Source of the DNA: Rugalucina vietnamica
Taxonomy: Eukaryota; Mollusca; Bivalvia; Lucinida; Lucinidae
Assembly (NCBI GenBank): GCA_964017185.1
Contig: OZ024874.1
Coordinates: 55,283,356-55,347,355 of the forward strand
DNA length: 64,000 nt
Direction: 5' to 3'
Positions 49,101-55,989 of the stretch are shown here, piece after piece. A program made the position numbers and the translations under genes. Within the stretch, counting starts at the first letter, position 1, and every line of letters begins with the position of its first letter. The notes below the pieces were generated by a model. It was not told the origin of the DNA. It worked only from the letters and a program-made list of their open reading frames with translations, and did not search any database.

Positions 49101-52100
49101 TACACTGTCTTTTCTTTCTTTCGTTTCTTTGTCTTGCCTCCAAATGCTTCTGATTCCATGTCTTCAAAGTCATCATCATCTTGATCCGATATCTCTTGAC
49201 GAGGTTTGACAACTTTTCTTCTCACTTGGTGTCGAGGAGACTGCCACTTTACCGCAATTGTCTCTTTTGGTTTCTTAACTGGGATATTCCTCTTTGGGAA
49301 CAGCACTGGTTTAGACAGATCAATTCTTGAATCCATTTCCGTTGGGCAAAAAGGATAGATTCCTACATTTTTGAAGAAGGCCTTCAACACTGTTGAGTTG
49401 ATTGCTCTCTTGTAAGCCTTACAAGCAACAACACAGACACTTGAATGAATAGACTTGTCCAGTTCACTTTCCAGAAAATCGTCGCTTTCTTCATTGAACC
49501 TGGGAACAAAGTCCTTGAATATTCCAAAGCTCATGTCGGCCGTAGCTTGTGACACATTGGGTGGAAGTGGGAACATATGGACATACTGCTTCTTATACAG
49601 CTCAATCATTGCGGGGGAAATGTGTGTACGATGTCCATCATACAGTAACAGAATAGGCTGTGCCTCCTCTTTCCTTTCAATGAACTTCAGAAAGTGGTTT
49701 TCAAGATACAGTTGAAACACACTACTGTTGGTGGTGCCTTCATCGCTACACGTCGCCCCAGTTCCTGGAGAACAGTCCTCAATTGATTCCGAGCTGACCG
49801 TTTTCCCTGGAAACACAAAAAATCCTGGAAGTCGGGCACCTGTAGAGTTCCCACAAACAATCATTGTTAACGTTGGTCCAATAACCTTATTGTTCTTGTC
49901 ACATCTAACATCTTTCCAGGAGATAACTTCTGGAGGGGATTTGTCAGTGTTTATACATACTTCTTCAATTACAAACAAAGAGTCAGGGCTTTTTGTTAGG
50001 TTATATTTCTTCAACGTGCTTTGAAGTTGGTGGTAATATGTTGTCAAGGCCTCAATTGTGGTAGCCTTTGACGAATGTGATCTTGCCCCAGCTAACCTTC
50101 TAGACACTAAACCTGGCCACCTTGACATAAAACTATAATACCACTGATGGGTAAACGTATCTGATGGATCTCTTTTCCCAAGAACAACAGCAAAATCTGT
50201 GGCCAGATTGATAACATCCGCTCGAGAAAAGCTGTACCCAAAGTCAGTCAACAGTTGCAGATATTCCACTAATTTATTCTCCTCCTTCATTCCTAGCACT
50301 GGGGCGGGACCAGAGCGTGTTTTCTGCAGCCCAACTTTTCCCTTGATTCTGTCCCGTAGTGTTGATTCGGGCACTCCATATTCCCGAGCAGCTCTCTGTA
50401 CTGGAGTATTCTTTTCCTTGACAGCTTTGAAGGCTTTGGCAAGATTTTCTTGTGAGTATCCGCGGTATTTCTTTCCTGGACTATAGGGCATCTGAAACAA
50501 GGGTATATAATTTTAAGAGTATAGCAATATGGGGCCAGTTGTTCAGAATTAACGATGTCGTTAGATAACTATTCGTTAAAATTTCAAATGGCAATAATAC
50601 AAATACACTGTTATTTTTTGTTGAAAAAATGTGAGAATCCTTTGCAATGCAAAGGATTCTCACATTTTATCAACAACAAAAAACAGTGTATTTGTTATGT
50701 AGTTGGCATTTACTTAACGGGTTGAGATCTTAACAATGACGTTAAGCTAATAAAGTTTTGAACAACTGGCCCATGATGTATAATATAAACACATACAAGA
50801 ACAGTTCTTGATGTGAAGGATTGAGGCATTTAAAAATGGCTCAAATAATGATTTTGTAAAAATAGCAAAGTACATCATACATATCAATGACACTATCTTA
50901 AAATCATACGCCACGATGATGAAACATGCAAAAGTTTTTTTTTCACATTTCAAAATGTTTTATGTCAGCTGAACAGGTACAGATAGATTACTTTACAAAG
51001 TACATGTAAGTTGACGTAATTACTAAAATTTTATACTATTCTATCAAACTTGTTGAATGGACACAAAAAATTGGAATTACTAAACTTGAGAAACTGAAAA
51101 TTTCAACAATCTTGGCCAACTGACAAATACATTAACAATAAATTGCTTTCAACATATTTTTTCTCCAATAGTGTAGTAGAGGATCACTTACCTAGATAAA
51201 ATTTTAAGGGTCTGTGATCTTCTAAGACACTGCCAGCTGACATCAAAAACAAATTGAAGATGCGATTTTTTAAAACATCGAACCAAATCCTGCTCAGCAA
51301 GAACATGAAAGGTATTATTTTTCATTATTTCAATATTACTCATCAATAGCACATCACTATTTGAGCTGTCACATGAGAAAACAAATAATTTGCATCTGCA
51401 AAAACAAAGGCGCAGGACCAGCCTCGCGGTAACTGCGAAGCCGATCAGCGCCATTGTTTTCACTACACAAATAGTGCAATCCATGTTCTTCTTAAGTCCC
51501 AAATTTCAAGCTTCTAGCTGTCTTCTATGACTGTACAGCCTGGTTTGTGTCAGACCTGGTCGGAAACCCAAATTGTTGGTTTTCTCATGCACAGGCTCAT
51601 TTGTTTTTCTCTAACTGCAATTCAGCTGGGTTACATATTCAGAGCAAATTGTTTGTTTTTTGCATTGCTGATTAATATCAACTGATAAGCCCTATTTATA
51701 ACTAAACAACTATGATCCCTGTCTGCTGCAACTGCTTATCAGCATGAAACGTGTTATAGACCAATGCAACTACTGTGCTCTTTACTTAGATATTTACTTT
51801 CTCCACTGGACCAGAAAATCTCCCCTGACAGTTGCGTGCAAAATTGTGCTTTTCTTTCTTCAGATACTGAGTAGATCAATTTCTGATCATCATCCTAGGT
51901 ATGAGGTGGGTTGCTAAATTTTAAATTTAGCAAAATGGAGGAAAAACATTTGGAATGGGCCATTAAAACAATTTACAAGAAGCTACATAGAGGTAAAGTA
52001 ACTGACGGTACCCACAATGAGCACCCAAGACTGCACAGTCATCCCTGTTCTACCTTGGGTCACCTTTCCAACCACTAACCAAGCTGGACATTGCTTAACT

Positions 52101-52427
52101 TGCAACAATATCCACACACATGCGTCGCTATAAAAGCTACTGTAGCTCGTACAGCAATGCTGTATGTGTCTAATATACCTCTGGGACCCCAGCCACTACA
52201 CCACCCCCTCCTTTTTCCTTACTGAGTGTCCAATTGAACTTTTTTTTAAATCTAGTACTTGTAAATATTTGGTACCCCACCCATTAAGTTACATACAACC
52301 GTAATTGAGGCCTCGAAAACACATTACAATGACAAATTAACGTGTTAAAACGTACTTCTGGAACTCCCCCTTCCAACTGTGTGGCCATATTCAACAACAC
52401 TCCATCAAATTTTTCAGGATCTGACAT
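22050..52427 (-). CDS. NUDC: NUDC, nuclear distribution protein C
   Basis: Complete spliced gene, 331 aa, the length of human NUDC. Coding exons: 52427-52356, 29637-29560, 29311-29108, 28504-28421, 28067-27960, 27049-26981, 26651-26526, 25766-25683, then 25039-24921 or 24529-24411, then 22101-22050 (TGA). All introns are GT/AG and joins are in frame. Residues 1-50 form the N-terminal helical domain ([19 protein letters not shown]). Residues 51-118 are a charged coiled coil ending [13 protein letters not shown]. About 172-258 is the CS/p23-like domain ([12 protein letters not shown] ... [11 protein letters not shown]). The C-terminus is [16 protein letters not shown]. The known family role is HSP90-linked co-chaperone action and dynein/LIS1 regulation in nuclear migration and mitosis. 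Intron 1 is about 22.7 kb, full of transposons, and contains a nested transposase-derived ORF on the same strand. Confidence 0.96.
22130..23510 (-). mobile_element. Helentron-like (HINE-type) element, third family
   Basis: Hairpin GTTTTC-TGAG-GAAAAC (22139-22154) sits beside ATGTTCCCCCCAAC. The other end carries the inverted GTTGGGGGACAT (23497-23508). Inside are eight tandem units of 148-151 bp (ACAATGCTTCTGTGCAAG near 22321, 22469, 22618, 22768, 22919, 23070, 23221, 23369), most carrying AGGTCAAGGTCA. It lies in the last NUDC intron, about 30 bp upstream of the last exon. Confidence 0.75.
23725..23912. mobile_element. MITE family A, truncated
   Basis: Retains the body and right end (GTTGGTTTTCTCATGA). 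The left terminus is lost and the central palindrome is shortened. Confidence 0.6.
24411..24529 (-). CDS. NUDC alternative exon 9b
   Basis: 119 nt, acceptor TTATCAG, donor GTAAGA, phase 0 in and 2 out. It encodes [20 protein letters not shown] then [20 protein letters not shown] (the last K is completed by the final exon). It is closer to vertebrate NUDC at [11 protein letters not shown] than exon 9a is. Confidence 0.9.
24921..25039 (-). CDS. NUDC alternative exon 9a
   Basis: 119 nt, acceptor TTTTAAAG, donor GTAAGA, the same phases and length as 9b. It encodes [20 protein letters not shown] then [20 protein letters not shown], identical to 9b at 31 of 40 residues. Including both exons creates a TGA in 9b after about 15 codons; skipping both also shifts the frame. 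The differences are conservative or charge changes in the C-terminal helical segment. Confidence 0.9.
25382..25620. mobile_element. MITE family A
   Basis: Full length, with centre CAGATCAGCTGTGCAGTGAC and complement. Lies in the NUDC intron between exons 8 and 9a. Confidence 0.75.
26183..26416. mobile_element. MITE family A
   Basis: Starts GAGCAGCGTCATGAGAAAACC and ends TTTTCTCATGAGGGGGCTC. Lies in a NUDC intron. Confidence 0.75.
27137..27575. mobile_element. MITE family A split by a family C copy
   Basis: Left piece GAGCCTTCAAATGAGAAAACC ends at CAATCTGG. The A body resumes after 27410 with GGGTATCTGTCCCAGTCC. The intervening 27167-27410 is a C-family element, so C inserted into an older A copy. 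Confidence 0.7.
27167..27410. mobile_element. MITE family C, nested
   Basis: Ends GGGGCCAGTTGTTCAAAAC and GAACAACTGGGCCC. Internal hairpin GTGAGAATCCTTTGC / GCAAAGGATTCTCAC. The target duplication cannot be resolved because the ends and target share G runs. Confidence 0.8.
27661..27880. mobile_element. MITE family A, shortened centre
   Basis: Ends GAGCCGCGCCATGAGAAAACC and CTCGCGTCACGGCTCA. The right half of the central palindrome is missing. Lies in a NUDC intron. Confidence 0.75.
28083..28111. repeat. Poly-A tract
   Basis: About 28 A residues close to the acceptor of NUDC exon 5. On the coding strand this is a poly-T run upstream of the exon. Confidence 0.8.
28290..28380. repeat. 21-bp minisatellite
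   Basis: Four tandem copies of a 21-bp unit containing CATTAAAAGAGGAGGAATG, plus a partial fifth. It lies in the NUDC intron between exons 4 and 5. The open reading frame across it is a by-product of the 21-bp period. Confidence 0.85.
28858..29080. mobile_element. MITE family B
   Basis: Starts ACGAAAACATGCCCATGCAAT and ends GGACATGTTTTCCTGATG. It lies 28 bp from the donor of NUDC exon 3. Confidence 0.75.
29864..31359 (+). mobile_element. Helentron-like (HINE-type) element, fourth family
   Basis: Begins TCACCTGAGCCGAAGGCTCA and ends with the inverted CTCAGGTGAGCG, hairpin AGGACC-ATT-GGTCCT (31341-31355) and CTGG followed by T. Inside are three tandem units of about 450 bp (CCGCTTGGCCAATC near 29968, 30418, 30870), each carrying AAGATGGCCGC and GATGACCTTGACC. 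It lies in NUDC intron 1, and a relative lies at 52.57-53.58 kb. Confidence 0.75.
31494..31762. mobile_element. MITE with TAGT target duplication
   Basis: Terminal repeats GTATGGCAAGCCAAATGCAC and complement, flanked on both sides by TAGT. The interior has repeated inverted TTTAAACCTAGGTTTGAA-like motifs. Confidence 0.75.
31770..32340. other. No gene seen
   Basis: NUDC intron 1 sequence without recognisable structure. Confidence 0.5.
32343..32640. mobile_element. MITE family A with internal duplication
   Basis: The segment from AAAACTTTGGAT to CAAAGG is present twice (about 32435-32495 and 32510-32570). Ends are GAGCTGCTTCATGAGAAAACC and GGTTTTCTCATTACACAGCT. Confidence 0.7.
34283..34347. 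repeat. (TTATG)n microsatellite
   Basis: About twelve uninterrupted 5-bp units, following an AATAAAG-like motif. Confidence 0.9.
37500..38560. repeat. 524-bp tandem duplication
   Basis: Two copies beginning TATTACAATCATGATTGTCTT (37500 and 38024). Each contains CATGTCCTGTCATTAA, GTTGCTATGGCAACTC and a run of TGACCTTTGACCTTGACCTT. Differences are scattered substitutions and small indels. Confidence 0.8.
38686..38945. mobile_element. MITE family B, reverse orientation
   Basis: Starts CATCAGGAGAACATTTCCATG, with centre ACATAGATTGTAGGTACTCG and complement, and ends GCATGGGCATGTTTACATAAT. Confidence 0.75.
38946..39075 (+). repeat. SINE-like repeat (family 1), 3' part
   Basis: CCCTTGAGCAAAAGTTCTTA ... 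AGCTTGACTGAAAAATACAG, matching the bodies at 6.2 and 17.4 kb. Confidence 0.55.
39175..39794. mobile_element. MITE family A split by another element
   Basis: The A body is interrupted at CTGTATAGGCCT (39278) and resumes after 39729 with AGGCCTGTTTCTG. It ends GTTGGTTTTCTCATGCAAAGGCTCA. Confidence 0.7.
39279..39729. mobile_element. 451-bp TIR element nested in family A
   Basis: Terminal repeats CACTGTCGGGAAACAAA and its near-exact complement TTTGTTTCCCGACACTG, extended by shared GCTATCATTTG. Flanked both sides by AGGCCT, a probable 6-bp duplication. There is no ORF. The ends are faintly hAT-like, but the superfamily is not assigned. Confidence 0.7.
39835..40071. mobile_element. MITE family A, full length
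   Basis: Ends GAGCCGCATCGTGAGAAAACC and GGTTTTCTCGCGTCGAGGCTC. The central palindrome is perfect, as in the 17531 copy. Confidence 0.85.
40316..40552. mobile_element. MITE family B
   Basis: Starts ACATCAGGAAAACATGTCTG and ends GCATGTTTTCGTAATGA. The central palindrome is partly lost. Confidence 0.7.
40554..40740. mobile_element. MITE family G
   Basis: Ends ACAGTTCAACCTCATTATAA and a diverged inverted copy. It abuts the family B copy directly. A sister copy lies at 47291-47475. Confidence 0.6.
40787..41005. mobile_element. MITE family A, diverged
   Basis: Starts GAGCGCATAAGAAAAACC and ends TTGTTGGTTTTCTCATGGGA. Confidence 0.65.
42298..44640. repeat. 188-bp satellite array with alternating monomers
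   Basis: Units begin near GATACCAATTTCAGCTCTC at about 42699, 42890, 43079, 43268, 43455, 43645, 43831, 44019, 44206, 44393 and 44580, plus a diverged copy near 42301. Spacing is 186-191 bp. Two monomer types alternate over much of the array: GAGATATAAAC-type and GAGATATTAGCAATTTTA-type, giving a dimer period of about 376 bp. Confidence 0.85.
42455..42678. mobile_element. MITE inserted in the satellite array
   Basis: Ends AATTGAGTCCTCCG and CGGAGGAGTCAATT enclose GC-richer sequence containing paired ACACGTG motifs. It separates the first satellite unit from the rest. Confidence 0.6.
45386..45622. mobile_element. Hairpin MITE
   Basis: Ends CCTGAGGTTATAAAACTTTT and its complement; the inner palindrome is GATAAATGTTAAAATGCCA and complement. 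A diverged fragment lies at about 62190-62290. Confidence 0.75.
45789..46021. mobile_element. MITE family A
   Basis: Starts GAGCCATGACGTGAGAAAACC and ends GGTTTTCTCATGATGCAGCTT. It directly abuts the next element. Confidence 0.75.
46025..47188 (-). mobile_element. Helentron-like (HINE-type) family D, second copy
   Basis: Same CTAG, hairpin and GTATACCCCCGGC end at the left and GCCGGGGGTATAA at the right as the 18068 copy. Contains poly-A (46382-46404), poly-G and about four diverged tandem units (CTCCAGCCCCACC / GGACCCTGGGGTC). Confidence 0.75.
47291..47475. mobile_element. MITE family G
   Basis: Ends ACAGCTCAACCTCATTATAA and AAATGAAGTTGAACTGT. Confidence 0.65.
47480..48103. other. No gene seen; 3' flank of transposase-derived gene
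   Basis: AT-rich. It would include the 3' UTR of the minus-strand ORF that stops at 48104. No clear polyadenylation signal is called. Confidence 0.4.
48104..50491 (-). CDS. Pogo/Tigger-type transposase-derived protein, probably domesticated
   Basis: Single uninterrupted ORF of 795 aa. An N-terminal Psq-type helix-turn-helix ([15 protein letters not shown] ... [13 protein letters not shown]) leads to a CENP-B-like second DNA-binding region and a DDE domain (about 170-335). Catalytic positions look altered: FVIEE where families have N-x-DE (D to E); LLYDGHRTH keeps the second Asp; [16 protein letters not shown] has Ser where the third Asp of QPLD is expected. A long charged, low-complexity stretch with KKRK-rich blocks follows. 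The C-terminus is a PHD-like Cys/His module (VCCVCKQYH ... [11 protein letters not shown] ... CPCH). The ATG directly follows an acceptor-like TTGTTTCAG. The intact frame with lost catalytic residues suggests selection for a non-transposition role (inference). It lies in NUDC intron 1, same strand. Confidence 0.88.
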   Translation of the reverse strand: MPYSPGKKYRGYSQENLAKAFKAVKEKNTPVQRAAREYGVPESTLRDRIKGKVGLQKTRSGPAPVLGMKEENKLVEYLQLLTDFGYSFSRADVINLATDFAVVLGKRDPSDTFTHQWYYSFMSRWPGLVSRRLAGARSHSSKATTIEALTTYYHQLQSTLKKYNLTKSPDSLFVIEEVCINTDKSPPEVISWKDVRCDKNNKVIGPTLTMIVCGNSTGARLPGFFVFPGKTVSSESIEDCSPGTGATCSDEGTTNSSVFQLYLENHFLKFIERKEEAQPILLLYDGHRTHISPAMIELYKKQYVHMFPLPPNVSQATADMSFGIFKDFVPRFNEESDDFLESELDKSIHSSVCVVACKAYKRAINSTVLKAFFKNVGIYPFCPTEMDSRIDLSKPVLFPKRNIPVKKPKETIAVKWQSPRHQVRRKVVKPRQEISDQDDDDFEDMESEAFGGKTKKRKKEKTVYRYNYSNRRKSTTPKVKKQKVEPALPSTSYRAPPTMRLKVKKQKKEKEKKSKRGRRSRKRDSSTEESSEYESESTDSEIDEMLSSDEHDIDDYEAQTSRLQFESSLREELETSRLYFEYNQKKFKLVDSPVKEHSYEMLVHEQPGHSQAVQEQHETADQYPYQTVMTVQIDESGNIINTSRVEQQIVEEQVVEDQVVEEQIESISNEQEGADQQVDQQQQDNVEQQEEAVAESEEKEGKAGKKSVKQEPHGVIPAVVETVVEEEVPMQEVCCVCKQYHPEKAVAGGYIIEFATWGKCDYPECEHWTHLKYCCDVKALRRHDIFHCPCHQEDE
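50531..50772. mobile_element. MITE family C
   Basis: Ends GGGGCCAGTTGTTCAGAA and GAACAACTGGCCC, with hairpin GTGAGAATCCTTTGC / GCAAAGGATTCTCAC. It lies about 40 bp upstream of the transposase-derived ATG, so it may sit in its 5' UTR or promoter. Confidence 0.8.
50773..51361. other. No gene seen
   Basis: AT-rich intron 1 sequence without recognised structure. Confidence 0.5.
51362..51600. mobile_element. MITE family A
   Basis: Starts GAGCTGTCACATGAGAAAAC and ends TTGGTTTTCTCATGCACAGGCTCA; the centre retains CTCGCGGTAACTGCGAAG. Confidence 0.75.
51601..52355. other. No gene seen
   Basis: The 5' part of NUDC intron 1, without a supported exon or repeat. Confidence 0.5.
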
Positions 52428-52565
52428 TGTTATTGTGTTTCGAATGTGAAATTTTGCTTTTTCGCAAGTTTGGACACCTTTCACCCGGTAGACTGGTATG
52501 TTTAAGGAATCCTGGTCGTTTCACGCTTTCAAATGACGGCGTGTGCCATTGTCACCCGAATCTTG
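52428..52565 (-). promoter_or_regulatory. NUDC 5' flank (UTR and possible core promoter)
   Basis: Only about 138 bp separate the NUDC ATG from a repeated element starting near 52565. No TATA box is evident. A TGACGGCG motif (CRE-like half site) is at about 52532 on the plus strand. That this stretch contains the promoter is positional inference. Confidence 0.3.
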
Positions 52566-53579
52566 TGCTTCACCATAATATTCGAAGATCTTCCCTGAAA
52601 CCGCTTGGCCAATCAAAGCCAAATTTGACATGAAGCATCTGTAGGAAGGGGGAACCAATGTGCACATAAATAATCCAGGTCACATCCCAGGGGGAGTACT
52701 CTGATGAAATTTTCTGTATACATAGGCGAGGCTGACTTTTTTGGGGTCAAAATTTTGAATTTCCATATTTTTTTTTTTTTTTGGGGGGGGGGGGGGGGGG
52801 TTCAGAAAAACTAGTTATTTTTAGGGTAGTGAGCTTTTTATGGATATTTTTTGGGGTCATGCCTTTTCTGAATTATTTTTGGGGGTCATCTATAATTCTA
52901 AGTAATTTTTAGTGTTTTGCACATTTTTTGGGAAATCTATTTCTATAAAGATAAGAATTTTAAAAAAATTACCAATCATAGTTTAGTGAGACAGCAGCAT
53001 TAGCAGCATTCAGGCTATTATATACTGACTCTATTGTGACGTGTTCTGTTGGTTGGTTGATTTGGGATTTAACGTCCCACCAACAGCTTAGATCATATGG
53101 ATGTGATAAAATTTCATCAATAGGCATAAAAAAGATGAATAATTTTTTTGGGTAAGCTAAAAGTTCAAGTATTTTTTGGGTATGCCTGATAGGACTGGTT
53201 TTTTGGAGGGTGGTCAGTAAATCTCAGTAATTTTTTGGGTTTGGGGGTAGAAGCTGGGGCCTCGTCTATGTATCCATAAAAAATGAGTACCCCCCCCCCC
53301 CCTGGGGTAACATGAATAAGATGGCCGCCATGTCCATATATGGTAAAAACCATTCAAGAATCTTCTTCTCCAGAACCGGTGGACCAATTTCAACAAAACT
53401 TGGCATGTAGCATTGTGGACAAGAGTACTACAATGTATACATAAATTATGAATTGTGATGACATTGACCATTTTACGGCAAGGTTAACATATGTCACACA
53501 TGACCTTAATAGTCAAACAAGATTATTAGTATATATCCCAGATCTCAGGTGAGCGTTTATATGACCATTGGTCCTCTAG
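52565..53579 (+). mobile_element. Helentron-like fourth family, second copy, interrupted
   Basis: Matches the 450-bp unit of the 29.9-31.4 kb element (CTGAAACCGCTTGGCCAATC). It ends with CTCAGGTGAGCG, a GACC-ATT-GGTC hairpin and CTAG followed by T. The 5' end is truncated. A separate element occupies 52688-53309. Confidence 0.7.
52688..53309. mobile_element. Inserted element with CCCAGGGGGAGTACTC ends
   Basis: Left end CCCAGGGGGAGTACTC and right end GAGTACCCCC...CTGGGG are inverted. The interior is rich in TTTTTTGGGGTCA-like repeats, with poly-T/poly-G near 52770-52800 and a GGTTGATTTGGGATTTAACG fragment near 53056. Confidence 0.65.
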
Positions 53580-53634
53580 TCAAATTTCTTAGAGCTTTTT
53601 ATCGGTCATCGAAATAGACCTTTACATAGTTCCA

Positions 53635-54066
53635 TTATTCTACTATATTCTCTGCCACTCTACTTTCAATCATTGGATACTTTTTCATTATACTGTCCTT
53701 TGTGGAAGTTTTATAGTTTCTTGCAATGTCTTGAGCCAGCATTTCTGACAGTCCTGTCTTTAATGATCCTGTGGGTAGGCCAGTTGCTGAATTTTCCATC
53801 TTAAAAAAGTCACATAAAGCTTGTTGAATGCAGTGAACCTGATCATTATCTTTCCCATCTTGTTCTGTTTGAGTGTTTTCTTCTGTGCCAGAGTCAAACT
53901 TCACGTCCGCCAAACAAAAACAACTGTCACAGTCACAAACCTTCTCACAGTTGTCACAACATTCGTGTGGAAACTGAAATTTTTTCTCAACAGATGCACC
54001 AAATATGCTAACAGATGAATTGCCTATGGCATGATTCAGAGCTGCAAAAACTGCGTATGTCATCAT
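53635..54066 (-). CDS. Small Cys-rich ORF, possible helicase-tail fragment
   Basis: 143 aa. The ATG follows an in-frame TGA. Contains FPHECCDNCEKVCDCDSCFC, a zinc-binding-like cluster reminiscent of the C-terminal Cys clusters of RecQ-like helicases and of mobile elements that carry them, then an acidic linker and a helical tail (GLSEMLAQDIARNYK...SIMKKYPMIE). No helicase motifs precede it, so if the resemblance is real it is a fragment. No splice sites are needed to read it. It could be a decayed or captured element gene. The function is unknown. Confidence 0.4.
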   Translation of the reverse strand: MMTYAVFAALNHAIGNSSVSIFGASVEKKFQFPHECCDNCEKVCDCDSCFCLADVKFDSGTEENTQTEQDGKDNDQVHCIQQALCDFFKMENSATGLPTGSLKTGLSEMLAQDIARNYKTSTKDSIMKKYPMIESRVAENIVE

Positions 54067-55037
54067 TCACTTTTGCTGCTGCTGAAATCCGTTATTTACG
54101 AACGAAAACATAAAGTGTGGGTATTCATTTTCTTAGTTAGAACGTTAGGAACAATGTGGTACCAAAATTATTTGTGTTTTCAAAAATTTTTGGTTTTTGC
54201 ATTTTCACCGCCTGCTTTGTGAATAGAAAAATGCCCGTGTATTGTATAAAATAAAAAGAAAATTTACTTTTTATCGGTAAATACCAAATATATTTCATCT
54301 CGTGACTTGCACTCGTGAAAAAGTTTGATGTTTTCAACTCACTCGATGAAATATATTTGGTATTCACCTCAAAAAAGTAAATATCCTCTATATACAGCAC
54401 CCAGCAACCACAGCCGCACTAGATGGAATATTTCCATCGGTATTCCGCTAGACCTCTCCATACCATGTCAGGAAAGTAGAACGAGGTACCGAAGTGGAGC
54501 GGAGTGACAGTTAGCCAGCTGATCTACAGCCGCACATAATCGAATGTGCTGTCAGGCTATACGTAACTATATGCATAAAACCTTTACAGAATTTCTTAGA
54601 GCAATGAACGCACTATATGAAGATAAGTTTTCACCCACGGTTATTGAAAAAGCCATGCATGATTTTGTATTTAAATTGGCTGTTAAAAATCATTTTATTT
54701 AAAACACAAAATGTAAAAACGATAGTGTTTTAAAAGCAAGCGGTTAAAACTGAAACAGTGTGTAAACGACATGACAGTTACATGTAACGGCTCACGTTCT
54801 CATTGCGCCACAACATTCCATAACTAGCATAATGCGCTCGGTTCATTAAAGCCATAATTGAATCACGGTGACTAAGTATATCAGCATTCAATGAACTGTT
54901 GAAAAAATGATCAATGGAGTTTACTTTTCAGCATTGGCTCAATTCAGAAAATTAGATGATTTTAAATGCAAAAACTGAAAATGAGATTAGAAACTATAAG
55001 AAAATAAAACCTGTTCTAAAATAACATTTTAGATACC
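54067..55037. other. No gene; one palindrome at 54262-54380
   Basis: A hairpin of about 40-bp arms (ACCAAATATATTTCATC / GATGAAATATATTTGGT) lies at 54262-54380. The rest is AT-rich without a supported feature. Confidence 0.5.
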
Positions 55038-55040
55038 TCA

Positions 55041-55275
55041 CGTTTAGAAACATACTTCTAAGCAATTTTTTAATTATTGACCCAATTTAGGAATATGTCT
55101 TTGATTTAGACTCCTCGTGTAAATTCTCGAAATTGCAGCACAATTATAGTCTGGCGTTCGTTGCCGGTTTAAAGAGGGCTACTGACGAGGGTTCATTACC
55201 CGAAATTGCGCAATATAGTCCATACTATCTTACTTTGAATGTTTTTACTGCTTCCAAAGGATCAAACCTTTATAT
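55041..55275. repeat. 235-bp direct repeat, copy 1
   Basis: Identical by eye to 55416-55650 from CGTTTAGAAACATACTTC to AACCTTTATAT. Period 375 bp. It contains a short open frame starting MQHNYSLAFVAGL. A third, diverged copy lies at about 55990-56145 and an inverted one at about 58060-58290. Confidence 0.85.
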
Positions 55276-55415
55276 TTTATTTGCTATTACTGCAGCTGGT
55301 GTTGTGCCGTGTGGCGGCCGTAAAAAGTCTCCCCGTACATCATCCATAGTGCAGATTATATTTCATTTCGGTCCTTTGAGATCGGTAAAGATATTCAGAG
55401 TGTTCAAAACACTCA

Positions 55416-55650
55416 CGTTTAGAAACATACTTCTAAGCAATTTTTTAATTATTGACCCAATTTAGGAATATGTCTTTGATTTAGACTCCTCGTGTAAATT
55501 CTCGAAATTGCAGCACAATTATAGTCTGGCGTTCGTTGCCGGTTTAAAGAGGGCTACTGACGAGGGTTCATTACCCGAAATTGCGCAATATAGTCCATAC
55601 TATCTTACTTTGAATGTTTTTACTGCTTCCAAAGGATCAAACCTTTATAT
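55416..55650. repeat. 235-bp direct repeat, copy 2
   Basis: No mismatch seen against copy 1 over 235 bp, so the duplication is recent or homogenised. The segment between copies contains TGCCGTGTGGCGGCCGTAAA. Confidence 0.85.
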
Positions 55651-55989
55651 CTTATTCACAATTATTATAATAAATTTCCCTTCAAGTGGCCCCCTCAAGG
55701 CAAAGACCGATGGCCCCATAATCACTTAGATAAGATAAGCCTTTGATGTGCGCTATGCCTCCTGGACTGTTTATTAGGGGTCATTAGACCAGGCCACCCC
55801 AGGAAAAGAAGCAGCAACCTGTGTCTTCAACTTAAAAAAGTTGGATTATTCTATACTAGGCACAATGCGAAACGCGCAGTTATCATTTGTATTTTAGGCG
55901 AAATATAATGGATTTTGAAAGTCAAATTCTTAAATTGAAAATTATGCTAAGAGAAAGGGATAGGCTTTAGAGATATTCAGAGTGTTCAA

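Noticed and set aside
48008-50486. Plus-strand open frames of 70-132 aa
   Set aside because: They lie opposite the 795-aa transposase-derived ORF and are shadows of its biased composition.
53165-53471. Minus-strand frames with Gly/Pro-rich product
   Set aside because: They fall in G-run and Helentron-like repeat sequence.
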